Source of the DNA: Levilinea saccharolytica
GTDB lineage: Bacteria > Chloroflexota > Anaerolineae > Anaerolineales > Anaerolineaceae
Direction: 5' to 3'
NCBI RefSeq assembly: GCF_001306035.1
Contig: NZ_LGCM01000020.1
Span: 1-41,564, forward strand
DNA length: 41,564 nucleotides
Position 1 is the first letter of the stretch; the number at the start of each line of letters is the position of its first letter. The notes beneath the pieces are model-generated. The model worked only from the letters and a program-made list of their open reading frames with translations, ran no database searches and was not told the DNA's origin. Positions 23,780-32,625 of the stretch are shown here, one piece after another. Position numbers and translations under genes: made by a program.

Positions 23780-25011
23780 AGCAGCACCACTTCCACCGCC
23801 GCGCCCACCTCCAAACCGGTGGCGTCCGGCGGGATGCACACCAGGCCGTCGGCGTGCGCCAGCGAAAAGATCAGATTGCTCTTGTAAAAGATCGGCTCAG
23901 CCGCCCAACCCTGCGCCTCGCGCCGCAGCCGCACGGGGACCCAATCTTCCCGCCCGGCCTGCGAAGCTAGATTCAAACTCAGCCGTGCCGGCACAGCCGC
24001 CTGCGGCTTGCCGGGTACAGCCCCCAACAGCCGCGCCACCAGCGGGCGCACGAACAGGCGTGCAATCACCAACGCGCTCACCGGGTTGCCCGGCAGCCCC
24101 ACCACCGGCTTGCCGTCGCACACCCCCAGGATGGTGGGTTTCCCCGGGCGCACGTTGACCCCATGCACCAGCACCCCCGGCGCGCCGCTTTCGCGGATGA
24201 CCGCGGCGGTCAGATCGCGCGCGCTGGCCGAAGACCCGGCCGTGATCACCACAAAATCCGCCTCATCCAGCGCCCGGCGCAGCGCCGCCCGCAGCGCCTC
24301 GGCCCGATCCGGCACAATGCCGTACAAGCGCGCCTCCCCGCCGCAGCTTTCCACCAGCGCCGCCAGGGCGTAACTGTTCACATCCCGCACCTGCCCCGGC
24401 CTCACCGCCCGATCCGGCGGGACGACTTCATCCCCGCTGGAGAGGACAGCTGCCAACGGCTTGCGCGCCGCCGCCACCTCGGTCAGTCCCAGGGCCATCA
24501 GCCCACCGATGGCCGCCGCGTCCAGCCGCACCCCCCGGCCCAGAACTTCTTCCCCGATGCCCACGTCCTCACCCGCCTTGAGCACATTTTCACCCGCGGC
24601 AACGGCCTTGAAAATCTCAATCTCCCCGGCCCGCGCGGTCTGGGTCAGCTCCAACATCACCACGCTGTCCGCCCCCTGCGGCAGCATCCCGCCGGTGTGA
24701 ATCACCGCGGCCTGCCCCAACCCCACGGCAAAACCCGGGGCCGCCCCCATCGGCACTTCGCCCACCAGCTCCAGATAGGCCGGCAGGGTATCACTGGCCC
24801 CGTGGGTGCTGCGCGCCTGCACGGCGTAGCCATCCACGGTGGAACGCGCGAACCCCGGCAGAGCCTCCGGCGAGCGCACCGCCTCAGCCGTCACCCGGCC
24901 CAGAGCCTGCGCGCTGGGGATGCGCTCCACCCCAACCCGCGGTTCCGGCATGGCCCGCAGCCACACCGCCAAAGCCTCTTGAGGAGGCATCAATTCCAAG
25001 AATTCAGGCAT
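23776..25011 (-). CDS. moeA: Molybdopterin molybdenumtransferase MoeA
   Basis: A 411-residue cytoplasmic enzyme that inserts molybdenum into adenylated molybdopterin. Features in order: LPGFARSTVDGYAV, the HTGGMLPQGADSVV motif, KAGEDVGIGEEVL, LSSGDEVV, the binding loop TAGSSASARDLT, VHGVNVRPGKPTILG, LPGNPVSALV, and a C-terminal beta-barrel (about 335-411). Length is normal for MoeA. It lies six bases after the UbiA-family gene and shares its stop with the start of the deacetylase gene. It is the simpler of two MoeA genes in this operon. Confidence 0.94.
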   Translation of the reverse strand: MPEFLELMPPQEALAVWLRAMPEPRVGVERIPSAQALGRVTAEAVRSPEALPGFARSTVDGYAVQARSTHGASDTLPAYLELVGEVPMGAAPGFAVGLGQAAVIHTGGMLPQGADSVVMLELTQTARAGEIEIFKAVAAGENVLKAGEDVGIGEEVLGRGVRLDAAAIGGLMALGLTEVAAARKPLAAVLSSGDEVVPPDRAVRPGQVRDVNSYALAALVESCGGEARLYGIVPDRAEALRAALRRALDEADFVVITAGSSASARDLTAAVIRESGAPGVLVHGVNVRPGKPTILGVCDGKPVVGLPGNPVSALVIARLFVRPLVARLLGAVPGKPQAAVPARLSLNLASQAGREDWVPVRLRREAQGWAAEPIFYKSNLIFSLAHADGLVCIPPDATGLEVGAAVEVVLL

Positions 25012-25017
25012 TGTCTT

Positions 25018-25920
25018 TTATCCCAACCAAACTGATATCGCCAGCAAATAAGCGCTGATCCCCACCAGTCCGCGGGCCGTCAAATCCAAGAGCGGCCAGC
25101 GCGGCTTGGCGCCGTTATTAATCTGAACCACCTGCCAGATTTCAAATAAGCCCAGCGGCAGAGTCAACAGCACCGGCCAGGTCAGCCGCCAGGGCAGCCC
25201 CACCGCCGAAGCCGTCACCAGCAGCAGGTAGCCGCTCATGATGAGCACATTGTGCAGCACCATCCCGCGCTGCCAACCCAGGGTCAGCAGCAGGGTCTTG
25301 CGTCCCCATTTCAAATCGCGGGCGTAATCTTTCAGCCCCAGCGCCAAAAACGCCGCCAGCGTCCAGGCCGTCAGGCTGAAGGTCAGCATGGCGATCAGGC
25401 GGTGAATTTCACCCACCTGCAGCACAAAGGCCAGCGCCGGGATGAGGTTGGCCGCCAACAGGGCCTGCGCCATCTCGCCCCAGGCCGTCTCCGACAGGCG
25501 CAGCGGCGGCACCGCGTAGAAAAAGGCCAGTGCAAACGCCATGCCCAAAACCAACCATCCCGTCAGGCTCAAGGCCCCCTGAAAAATCAGCGCCACAGTC
25601 AAAGCCGCCCCCGCGGCCAGCGCCGTCACCGCCATTTGCAGCCACAGCCCCGGTTCCAGGCGCTGCTCTGGGCTGCCCTCCCCGCTGCGCTTGCCGCGCG
25701 GGTCCGCCAGCCGGTCAAAGTAGGCCTTCAGCCAAAAGCTGCTCACCATCAAAAACAGGGCCGCGCCCCACCCCGTTGCAGCGATCTGCCAGCGGATCAG
25801 CTCGCCCAAATACACCGCCGTCCCCAACCCCAGCAGATAAAAGAGGCTCACCGCCGCCAACATCCAAGGGCGGGCCGCTCGTGCAAAGATCCGAAAAATG
25901 GAGAGTTTGGGTGTCTGCAT
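25018..25920 (-). CDS. UbiA-family prenyltransferase
   Basis: A 300-residue protein with about eight membrane helices. Of the two aspartate motifs that bind prenyl diphosphate through magnesium, the first is degenerate (KAYFDRLAD keeps DxxxD but not the leading Asn). The second reads KDYARDLKWGRKTL, close to the MenA/UbiA pattern. The aromatic acceptor cannot be told; quinone or lipid synthesis are options. It lies between the SDR gene (10-base gap) and moeA (6-base gap) and is surely cotranscribed with them. Confidence 0.82.
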   Translation of the reverse strand: MQTPKLSIFRIFARAARPWMLAAVSLFYLLGLGTAVYLGELIRWQIAATGWGAALFLMVSSFWLKAYFDRLADPRGKRSGEGSPEQRLEPGLWLQMAVTALAAGAALTVALIFQGALSLTGWLVLGMAFALAFFYAVPPLRLSETAWGEMAQALLAANLIPALAFVLQVGEIHRLIAMLTFSLTAWTLAAFLALGLKDYARDLKWGRKTLLLTLGWQRGMVLHNVLIMSGYLLLVTASAVGLPWRLTWPVLLTLPLGLFEIWQVVQINNGAKPRWPLLDLTARGLVGISAYLLAISVWLG

Positions 25921-25930
25921 ATCCCTTCAC

Positions 25931-26677
25931 CTAGATCAAACGATAACCGCCGTCCACCACCAACGTTTCGCCCGTAATATACGGGTTTTCAATCAAGAAT
26001 ACCACCGCCCGCACCACATCCTGCGGGCCGCCGCCCTGGCGCATCGGCAGCCGCCCCGTCAGGGCCTGCCACTCCTCCGCCGTAGTCATCTCACCGCGCA
26101 GGATCAGCCCCGGCGCAACCGCGTTCACGCGCACCCGCGGCCCCCAGCGCCGCGCCAGCACTCGCGTCAGCGCCTCCACGCCCGCCTTGCTGACGGTGTA
26201 AGCCGGGAAACCGCTCCAGGCCTTCACCGCTCCCGAATCCGACAGGTTAATGATCACCCCGCCGCTGTCCATGCGCCGCGCGGCCTGCTGCGCACACAAA
26301 AACGGCGCGCGCAGATTTAAATCCATCACCGCGTCCCACTCTTCGGCCGCCATCGTGTCCGCGTCCTGCGCGGGCATGACCGCCGCCGAATTGACCCACA
26401 CACGCAGCGGGTGATCCCAGCCGTCCACCTGCGCAAACAACCGCGCAATCTGCCCCTCGTCGCGCAGGTCGGCCTGGGCCAGAAATGACCGTCCGCCCTG
26501 GGCGCGGATCTCTGCCGCGGTTTCCTCCGCCGCCTGGGCCGAGGCGTGATAATGCAGCCCCACGGCGTAGCCGCGCGCTGCCAGCCCCAGGGCAATCGCC
26601 CGCCCCAGGCGCTGACCGGCGCCGGTCACCACTGCCAAAGGCATACGTTCATCCAAAGCAAGCGGTTCTGGGTTCAT
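25931..26677 (-). CDS. Short-chain dehydrogenase/reductase, pteridine-reductase-like
   Basis: A 248-residue Rossmann enzyme. The NADPH motif is TGAGQRLG (TGxxxRxG), the variant found in pteridine reductase PTR1 and FolM. HYHAS after strand 2, NSAA in place of NNAG, an Asp in IINLSDSG, and YTVSK as the catalytic Tyr-Lys pair also fit. A role in reducing a pterin is therefore suggested, which would suit the two MoeA genes in the operon, though SDR substrates cannot be fixed from sequence alone. Start at ATG 26677, overlapping the proline dehydrogenase stop as ATGA; earlier in-frame codons lie inside that gene. Confidence 0.83.
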   Translation of the reverse strand: MNPEPLALDERMPLAVVTGAGQRLGRAIALGLAARGYAVGLHYHASAQAAEETAAEIRAQGGRSFLAQADLRDEGQIARLFAQVDGWDHPLRVWVNSAAVMPAQDADTMAAEEWDAVMDLNLRAPFLCAQQAARRMDSGGVIINLSDSGAVKAWSGFPAYTVSKAGVEALTRVLARRWGPRVRVNAVAPGLILRGEMTTAEEWQALTGRLPMRQGGGPQDVVRAVVFLIENPYITGETLVVDGGYRLI

Positions 26678-27630
26678 TTTCGGAACAGGTTCGAAAGGAA
26701 AAAGCGCACGTTTTCCGGCCGTTCGGCCAGCCGCCGCATGAAATAGGGGTACCAATGCGTCCCATAGGGCACATACACGCGCACCGCGTGCCCCTGACGC
26801 ACCAGGGTTTCCTGCAAATCCCGCCGGATGCCGTACAGCATCTGAAATTCCACCGAGCCTTTGGGCAGCCCCTGGCGTGCCATCTCCGCTTCGGCAAAGG
26901 CGATGCGCGCCGGGTCATGCGTGGCCACCGCCGCCAGCGGCGGGGTGCGTCCGTCCGCGCTCAACAGCGGCGTGCCCGCCGCTCGCGCGCTCTCCAACAG
27001 CACCTTTACCAGATGGTCGTAGTTGCGGTTCACCGCCGATTTCTGCGGAAAAGCCACGTCCGCCCCTTCGCGGTAAGCCCCCTTACACAACCGCACTTTT
27101 CCCTGCACCTCGCGCAGGCGCATCAAATCCGCCTCGCTGCGGTACAGATAGGCCTGAATCACCACCCCCACGCCCTCGCTCTGCTGGCGTGCCCAGTGAA
27201 ACATCTCCAGCGTGCGCTCTGTCAGGCTGGCGTCTTCCATATCAATGCGGATGAAAACGCCCCGCTCCCCGGCCCGAGCCAGGATTTTTCCCAAAAGCTG
27301 ACGGCACAGATTCTCATCCAGCGCCAGACCCAGTTGGGATAGTTTAATGGAAACGTTAGCGCGCAGTTCGTGAGCGTGCAGGCTGTCCAATAGGGTCAGA
27401 ATCTCTTGTGCCGCCGCCTCGGCCCCCTCGGCGTGGGTCGTGTTTTCACCCAAGGGGTCCAGGCTCACCTGCATGCCCGCCTGATTCAAGGCCAAGGCTG
27501 CCTGCAGTGCGTCTGCAATCGTGTCTCCGGCCACGAATCGCCGCGCCGCCCGCCGCGCCACCCCCCAACGCGTGATCACCCGCTGCGCCCACGGGACTTT
27601 GGATAGCAGAATGAAGAACCCTCGCAGCAT
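26674..27630 (-). CDS. Proline dehydrogenase (monofunctional, FAD)
   Basis: A 318-residue TIM-barrel flavoenzyme that oxidises proline to pyrroline-5-carboxylate and passes electrons to quinone. Signatures: IRIDMEDAS, VVIQAYLYRS, VRLCKGAYRE, ATHDP, VEFQMLYGIRR, VRVYVPYG and YPYFMRRLAERP. The length fits the stand-alone form and no P5C dehydrogenase is in the window. ATG 27630 follows GGAGGAGG. It is the first gene of the eight-gene minus-strand run that ends with the peroxiredoxin. Confidence 0.94.
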   Translation of the reverse strand: MLRGFFILLSKVPWAQRVITRWGVARRAARRFVAGDTIADALQAALALNQAGMQVSLDPLGENTTHAEGAEAAAQEILTLLDSLHAHELRANVSIKLSQLGLALDENLCRQLLGKILARAGERGVFIRIDMEDASLTERTLEMFHWARQQSEGVGVVIQAYLYRSEADLMRLREVQGKVRLCKGAYREGADVAFPQKSAVNRNYDHLVKVLLESARAAGTPLLSADGRTPPLAAVATHDPARIAFAEAEMARQGLPKGSVEFQMLYGIRRDLQETLVRQGHAVRVYVPYGTHWYPYFMRRLAERPENVRFFLSNLFRK

Positions 27631-27794
27631 GACCTCCTCCTGGACGCCGGACGGGCTGAACCCTCACCGCCGGGCAAGTGGATTCTAACATGAAACCCAC
27701 CAGAGCATCACAGCCCAGCCCCACTCGCCCCGGTGAAAGGGTGACGTTTGTACCTAAAATGTCCTTTTCTGTGCCCAAGGGGCAAAAACCCGTA

Positions 27795-27800
27795 TATAAT
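27795..27800 (+). promoter_or_regulatory. -10 box of the amino-acid transporter operon, in a 298-base divergent gap
   Basis: A perfect TATAAT within an AT-rich patch, with no good -35 hexamer; a small hairpin GCCCAAGGGGC lies just upstream. This implies a 5' leader of about 120 bases before GTG 27929, in which I see no known riboswitch. The same patch probably holds the divergent proline dehydrogenase promoter, but I could not pick its boxes. Confidence 0.5.
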
Positions 27801-27928
27801 ACAATTAAAGTTATCAATTGGTATCCATGCCGGTTGGCGTCCTGTCGCCCCGTCATCGCCGCTTCACACCTGCACATATTCACGCATCAAACCGGCAACA
27901 CCCAAATATCATAATGAGGAGAAAAGAA

Positions 27929-28675
27929 GTGAAACGCACGAGCCTGATCATTGTATCTGTCTTGGTATTGCTTAGCATCGCGTTGACCGCCTGCCAGCCC
28001 GCCAGCACCAAGGTGCGCGTGGCCACGGATGCAACCTTCCCCCCCTTCGAAACCGTGGACGAAGCTACCAAAGAGCTGACCGGTTTCGATGTCGAATTGA
28101 TGAACGCCCTGGCCGCCAAGGCCGGCATCGAAATCGAGTGGGTCAACATCGGTTTTGATCCTATGCTCGCGGGCCTCAGCCAGTGCCAGTATGACGTCGC
28201 CATCGCCGCCATCACCATCACCGAAGACCGCAAGAAAGATATGCTCTTCTCGGAGCCCTACATCAACGCCGGTCAAATCATCTCCGTGCAGAAATCCAAC
28301 ACCGAAATCACCGGCCCCGAAAGCCTGGCTGGCAAGAAGGTCGGCGCTCAGTTGGGCACCACCGGCGCCATTGAGGCCCAAAAGATCGAGGGCGTGGAAC
28401 TGAAAACCTACGATTCCTATGACCTGGCCTTCTTAGACCTGGCCAACGGCCAGATTGACGCTGTCATCGCCGACTACCCCACCGCTTTGGGTTTCATCGG
28501 CCAGAATTCTGAAAAGCTCACCACGGTGGGCGAGGTCTTCACGGACGAATCCTACGGCATCGCCGTGTGCAATAAAAACGCCGACCTGCTCAAAAAGATC
28601 AACGACGGGTTGGCCGCCATCAAAGCCGACGGCACTGTCCAGAAGCTCGAAATGAAGTGGCTCGCGGGCCAATAA
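27929..28675 (+). CDS. Polar amino-acid ABC transporter substrate-binding lipoprotein
   Basis: A 248-residue exported receptor (SBP_bac_3 family). Its signal peptide ends in lipobox LTAC (Cys22). Typical motifs: VATDATFPPFE, LTGFDVELMNALA, FDPMLAGLSQCQYDVAIAAITIT, then R at the ligand-binding position in TEDRKK and FSEPYINAG. The ligand is probably a polar or basic amino acid such as Gln, Arg or His. Start taken as GTG 27929, which has AGGAG at good spacing; ATG 27914 overlaps that ribosome site. First gene of the SBP-permease-ATPase operon, followed by a terminator. Confidence 0.93.
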   Translation: MKRTSLIIVSVLVLLSIALTACQPASTKVRVATDATFPPFETVDEATKELTGFDVELMNALAAKAGIEIEWVNIGFDPMLAGLSQCQYDVAIAAITITEDRKKDMLFSEPYINAGQIISVQKSNTEITGPESLAGKKVGAQLGTTGAIEAQKIEGVELKTYDSYDLAFLDLANGQIDAVIADYPTALGFIGQNSEKLTTVGEVFTDESYGIAVCNKNADLLKKINDGLAAIKADGTVQKLEMKWLAGQ

Positions 28676-28688
28676 TCCACCCTCTATG

Positions 28689-28724
28689 CGCCTGCGGGGC
28701 TGTGTGCCCCGCAGGCGTTTTCTC
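28689..28724 (+). terminator. Terminator inside the transporter operon, after the binding-protein gene
   Basis: A perfect 12-bp stem CGCCTGCGGGGC/GCCCCGCAGGCG with a 5-base loop is followed by TTTTCTC. It lies 13 bases after the binding-protein stop and 14 bases before the permease ATG, which has no clear ribosome site. Partial termination or mRNA protection here would give more binding protein than membrane components. Confidence 0.85.
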
Positions 28725-28738
28725 ACACCTATTCCATC

Positions 28739-29560
28739 ATGGACCTTCAAGAGAAGAAAAAGACCGAAACCGCCCCAGCCTCTGCTGGAGCCGATAGTAA
28801 GGGTTATTTCGATCCCTGGTGGTGGCTTGTATTCGCCGTCATCGGCATGATCATCCTGCTCATCACCACCCGCCCCGATCCCTTCATGCGCATTCTGCTT
28901 TTCGTCCGCGACGGCATTGGGGTCACCATCCAAACCACCATCATCTCTTTCTTCCTGGTGCTCATCGTCGGTCTGATCGCCGCCCTGGGGCGCATCTCCC
29001 GCAGCCGCATCCTCAGCGGCATCGCCACCGTCTATGTCGAGATCGTTCGCGGCATCCCGCTGCTGGTACAGCTGCTCTTCTGGTACTTTGCCTTCCCCTC
29101 TGTCATCCAGGGCATCGGCAGCGCGCTAAACATTGAAGCCCTCAAGAATTACCTCGCCAACCCGGTCGGCATGGCCATTCTCGGCATCACCTTCTGTTAT
29201 GCCGCCTACATGAGCGAAATTTACCGCGCCGGCATTCAGTCCATCTCCAAAGGCCAAATGGAAGCGGCCCGCAGCCTGGGCATGTCCTACGTCCAGGCCA
29301 TGCGCTACGTCATCCTGCCGCAGGCCGTGCGCGTCATCCTCCCCCCGGTGGGCAACGAATTCATCTCCATCCTCAAAGATTCGTCCCTGGTCAGCGTGGT
29401 TGCCGTGGCCGATATGACCCGCCGCGGGCGCGAATTCATGGCCGCCAACTTCATTCCGGTGGAAACCTGGAGCATGATCGCCCTGCTCTATCTGGTCATG
29501 ACTCTGCTCGCCGCCCGCCTTGTCACCTTCATCGAGCGCAAGTCCCGCCTGGAGAGGTAA
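28739..29560 (+). CDS. Polar amino-acid ABC transporter permease (HisM/GlnP family)
   Basis: A 273-residue inner-membrane protein with one early helix (about 28-44) and then the usual five-helix core. Family marks: [32 protein letters not shown], the ATPase-contacting loop [22 protein letters not shown] (EAA motif), and [19 protein letters not shown]. It probably works as a homodimer, since only one permease is encoded. An N-terminal cytoplasmic tail of about 25 residues precedes the first helix. Confidence 0.94.
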   Translation: MDLQEKKKTETAPASAGADSKGYFDPWWWLVFAVIGMIILLITTRPDPFMRILLFVRDGIGVTIQTTIISFFLVLIVGLIAALGRISRSRILSGIATVYVEIVRGIPLLVQLLFWYFAFPSVIQGIGSALNIEALKNYLANPVGMAILGITFCYAAYMSEIYRAGIQSISKGQMEAARSLGMSYVQAMRYVILPQAVRVILPPVGNEFISILKDSSLVSVVAVADMTRRGREFMAANFIPVETWSMIALLYLVMTLLAARLVTFIERKSRLER

Positions 29561-29564
29561 CCCT

Positions 29565-30293
<729 letters not shown>

Positions 30294-30323
30294 CCTTCGC
30301 AATTTCTCCGTTCCTCCCCAACC

Positions 30324-30356
30324 GCGCCCCGCATTTGTATGCGGGGCGCACTTTTT
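30324..30356 (+). terminator. Intrinsic terminator of the amino-acid transporter operon
   Basis: A perfect 11-bp stem GCGCCCCGCAT/ATGCGGGGCGC with a TTGT loop is followed by ACTTTTT. It lies 30 bases after the ATPase stop. Confidence 0.93.
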
Positions 30357-30394
30357 GCCCGCCCCCACCTTCTACATTTGCAGCGGCCCTTTTT

Positions 30395-30423
30395 TTGACA
30401 TTTGCCTTCAATTGTGCTATTAA
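30395..30423 (+). promoter_or_regulatory. Strong sigma70-type promoter of the MBL-fold gene
   Basis: A perfect TTGACA (30395-30400), a 17-base spacer and TATTAA (30418-30423). It gives a leader of about 60 bases before ATG 30491, with a GGAAGG ribosome site. Confidence 0.8.
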
Positions 30424-30490
30424 TACTCTTCGAATTACTTCGCATACCGCCGGTTGACCAAATCGGTTTGTCCAAGAACAGGAAGGGTCC

Positions 30491-31387
30491 ATGCAGCGCG
30501 AACGCGTCTCCGAAAATGTGTACTGGTTTCAAAGTGATGTCTATGCACAGGTGACCGCCGGGGTCATCACAGGCCCCCAGTGGGCGGTGGTCATCGACAC
30601 TCTGGCCCTACCCGATGAAACCCTGGCCATGCGCTCCTTCATCGAGGAAGAACTCAGCGTTCCTGTTCGTTACATCATCAACACCCACAACCACGCTGAC
30701 CACACCTGGGGCAACTGCTTCTTCCCCGGCGCCACCATCATCGCCCACAGCCTCACCGGCCAGATCATGGCCGAGCGCGGCCAAACCGCCCTGGAAGCCG
30801 CCCGCAAGCAGAACCCGGCCTTCAAGAACGTCAAGATCGTCCTGCCCCATCTCACCTTTGACGAAGGTCAGATCACCCTCCGCGTGGGCAAGAAAAACCT
30901 GGTGCTGTTCTCCACCCCCGGCCACAGCCGCGACGGCATCTCCATTCTGGTGGAAGAAGACCGCGTGCTCTTCGCCGGTGACGCCTTCATGCCCATCCCT
31001 TACGTGGTGGACGGCAGTCTGGATCAGCTCTCCGAAACCATGAAATCTATGGGCAAAATGGGCCTGGAAAATATCATTCAGGGCCACGGGGATATCATCC
31101 TGCGCGGCGAGATTGACAACGCCGTCAAAGAGAACGTCGCCTACCTCAGCGCTGTGCGTAAATCGGTCAAAGCTGCCCTCAAGCGCCGCAACCCCCTGGA
31201 AGCCCTCTCTCAGGTGGACATCGCCGCCTGCGGCAAGAGCCGCGTCTATCTCGGCGGGCTGGCCGAAGACCTCCACCGCCGCAATCTACGCGCGGTGCTC
31301 AAGCAAATCGCCGAGGCCGAAGGCATCGACCTGGCTGCCATCATCGCCATCGCCCAGCAGGAACAGGAATACGAAGAGGACGTCTAA
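30491..31387 (+). CDS. Metallo-beta-lactamase-fold hydrolase
   Basis: A 298-residue protein. The two-metal site is visible: THNHADH (HxHxDH), His in TPGHSRDG, Asp in LFAGDAF and His in IIQGHGD. A C-terminal helical part (about 205-298) follows the fold. The profile is of the broad SoxH/hydrolase type rather than a true beta-lactamase, and no signal peptide is present, so it should act in the cytoplasm. The substrate is unknown. It is monocistronic, between its own promoter and a terminator. Confidence 0.88.
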   Translation: MQRERVSENVYWFQSDVYAQVTAGVITGPQWAVVIDTLALPDETLAMRSFIEEELSVPVRYIINTHNHADHTWGNCFFPGATIIAHSLTGQIMAERGQTALEAARKQNPAFKNVKIVLPHLTFDEGQITLRVGKKNLVLFSTPGHSRDGISILVEEDRVLFAGDAFMPIPYVVDGSLDQLSETMKSMGKMGLENIIQGHGDIILRGEIDNAVKENVAYLSAVRKSVKAALKRRNPLEALSQVDIAACGKSRVYLGGLAEDLHRRNLRAVLKQIAEAEGIDLAAIIAIAQQEQEYEEDV

Positions 31388-31424
31388 CCCCTCTCCCCTT
31401 GATCCCTCTCCCTTTGAAATAGAA

Positions 31425-31463
31425 AAGATCACCCCACGCACCGGTCGGGGTGATCTTATTTTT
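31425..31463. terminator. Bidirectional terminator between the MBL-fold gene and plsY
   Basis: A perfect 11-bp stem AAGATCACCCC/GGGGTGATCTT with an 11-base loop is followed by ATTTTTCG on the + strand and TTCTATTTC on the minus strand. The two flanking genes converge here. Confidence 0.9.
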
Positions 31464-31483
31464 CGTCTCAGAAATGGGTCAGA

Positions 31484-32155
31484 CTACGGCTTGCGTCCAG
31501 CTTTCTTCAGCAGGTAAGCCCGCAGCCCCACCATGCGCTCCGTGCCCCGCTTGAGTCGTTCCAGATTGGGCCGCAGCGCAATCACCACAATCGCCAACGC
31601 CAACGCACCGTAGAGCACATACACCCAGGGAGATGTGCCCACCGCGGCGCGGTAGATAAACACCAGCAAAGCCGAGGCAGCGATGCTGATGGTGGTCACC
31701 GAGGCATACCCCACCAGCAGGAACACCAGCACCGCCAGCGGCAAGATCACCATCCAGGCTTGCGGCCATAAGGCAATCGCCCCGCCCAGGGCGGTGGCTC
31801 CGCCGGCCCCGCCGCGGAAGCGCAGCCTGCCGTTTTCATCCAGCTTCAGCAAAAATACCGAATAGTTGTGGCCGATAATGGCCAAGACCGCCGCCAGCAC
31901 TTGCAGCCACACATCCCCCGGCATCAGCCAGCTCACAATCCAGCCGGTGGAAACGCCTTTCAACACGTCCAAAATGGCCGTCACCAGCCCGGCAAAAAAG
32001 CCCGCTGCGCGCATGGCGTTGGTGCCGCCTGTGCGGCCGCTCTCCACCTTGAGCACGTCTTTACCTGTCGCAATTTTGACCACAATCCAGCCGCTTGGGA
32101 TTGAACCTACCAGGTAGGCCAACAGCAGAACCGATAAAATCCGTAGAATCTCCAT
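31484..32155 (-). CDS. plsY: Glycerol-3-phosphate acyltransferase PlsY
   Basis: A 223-residue membrane enzyme that acylates glycerol-3-phosphate from acyl phosphate, the first step in phospholipid synthesis. The three family motifs are present: GSIPSGWIV, SGRTGGTNAMRAAG with DVLKG, and GHNYSVFL leading to FRGGAGGATALGG. Start taken as ATG 32155, nine bases after GGAGG; a GTG at 32161 is also in frame. The C-terminal tail is basic. Confidence 0.95.
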   Translation of the reverse strand: MEILRILSVLLLAYLVGSIPSGWIVVKIATGKDVLKVESGRTGGTNAMRAAGFFAGLVTAILDVLKGVSTGWIVSWLMPGDVWLQVLAAVLAIIGHNYSVFLLKLDENGRLRFRGGAGGATALGGAIALWPQAWMVILPLAVLVFLLVGYASVTTISIAASALLVFIYRAAVGTSPWVYVLYGALALAIVVIALRPNLERLKRGTERMVGLRAYLLKKAGRKP

Positions 32156-32182
32156 CTTCACATACCTCCGCCTGTCGAAATG

Positions 32183-32620
32183 TTAAACCCCAATCTTCCC
32201 GCCGGGTTGCGTTTCCGGCAAAACTTCCCAGTCCAATTCCAAAAAACCCTGCCCCTCCACCGCCGCAAAAGCCCGCATACGCCAACCCTCCGCCGCCGGT
32301 GAAAAGATCAGCACCGCCGAATCCGGATAGGCGAACTCGCGCTCATCCGTCTCCGACGGATGGTCGGGGCCGCTGGGATGCGAATGGAAAATGGCCAAAA
32401 TCTCCTGCCCGGCCGCCTCCAACTGCATCATAGCGTCATACTGCGCCTGCGGCTCCATCCGAAAACGCACCGGGCTGTGCGCCGCGTTTTCCACCGGCAG
32501 AACCACCTGGGCTGTTCCATCTGTCCCCCCCACCAGACCGCAGCCCTCCTCCGGCAAACAGCTTTCCACGTGCCGGATCATGGCATCCCACAGCGCCGGG
32601 GGAAACCGCAGCCGCCCCAC
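32183..32620 (-). CDS. JAMM/MPN metalloprotease-like protein (Mov34 family)
   Basis: A 145-residue protein with the zinc JAMM signature: Glu in LPEEGCGLVGG and HSHPSGPDHPSETD (HxHx7SxxD), complete for catalysis. Bacterial relatives (Mec+/Rv1334 type) cut ubiquitin-like sulfur carriers or deubiquitinate, but no ThiS/MoaD-type gene or E1-like gene is next to it. Start chosen at GTG 32620 with GGAG upstream, giving VGRLRFPPALW as N-terminus; the frame is open to 32653, overlapping the previous gene by 28 bases. Confidence 0.85.
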   Translation of the reverse strand: MGRLRFPPALWDAMIRHVESCLPEEGCGLVGGTDGTAQVVLPVENAAHSPVRFRMEPQAQYDAMMQLEAAGQEILAIFHSHPSGPDHPSETDEREFAYPDSAVLIFSPAAEGWRMRAFAAVEGQGFLELDWEVLPETQPGGKIGV

Positions 32621-32625
32621 GCGCC

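Noticed and set aside
27801-27928. Leader of the amino-acid transporter as a riboswitch
   Set aside because: About 120 bases long, but I could not find a known riboswitch core or a terminator pairing; only weak hairpins are visible.
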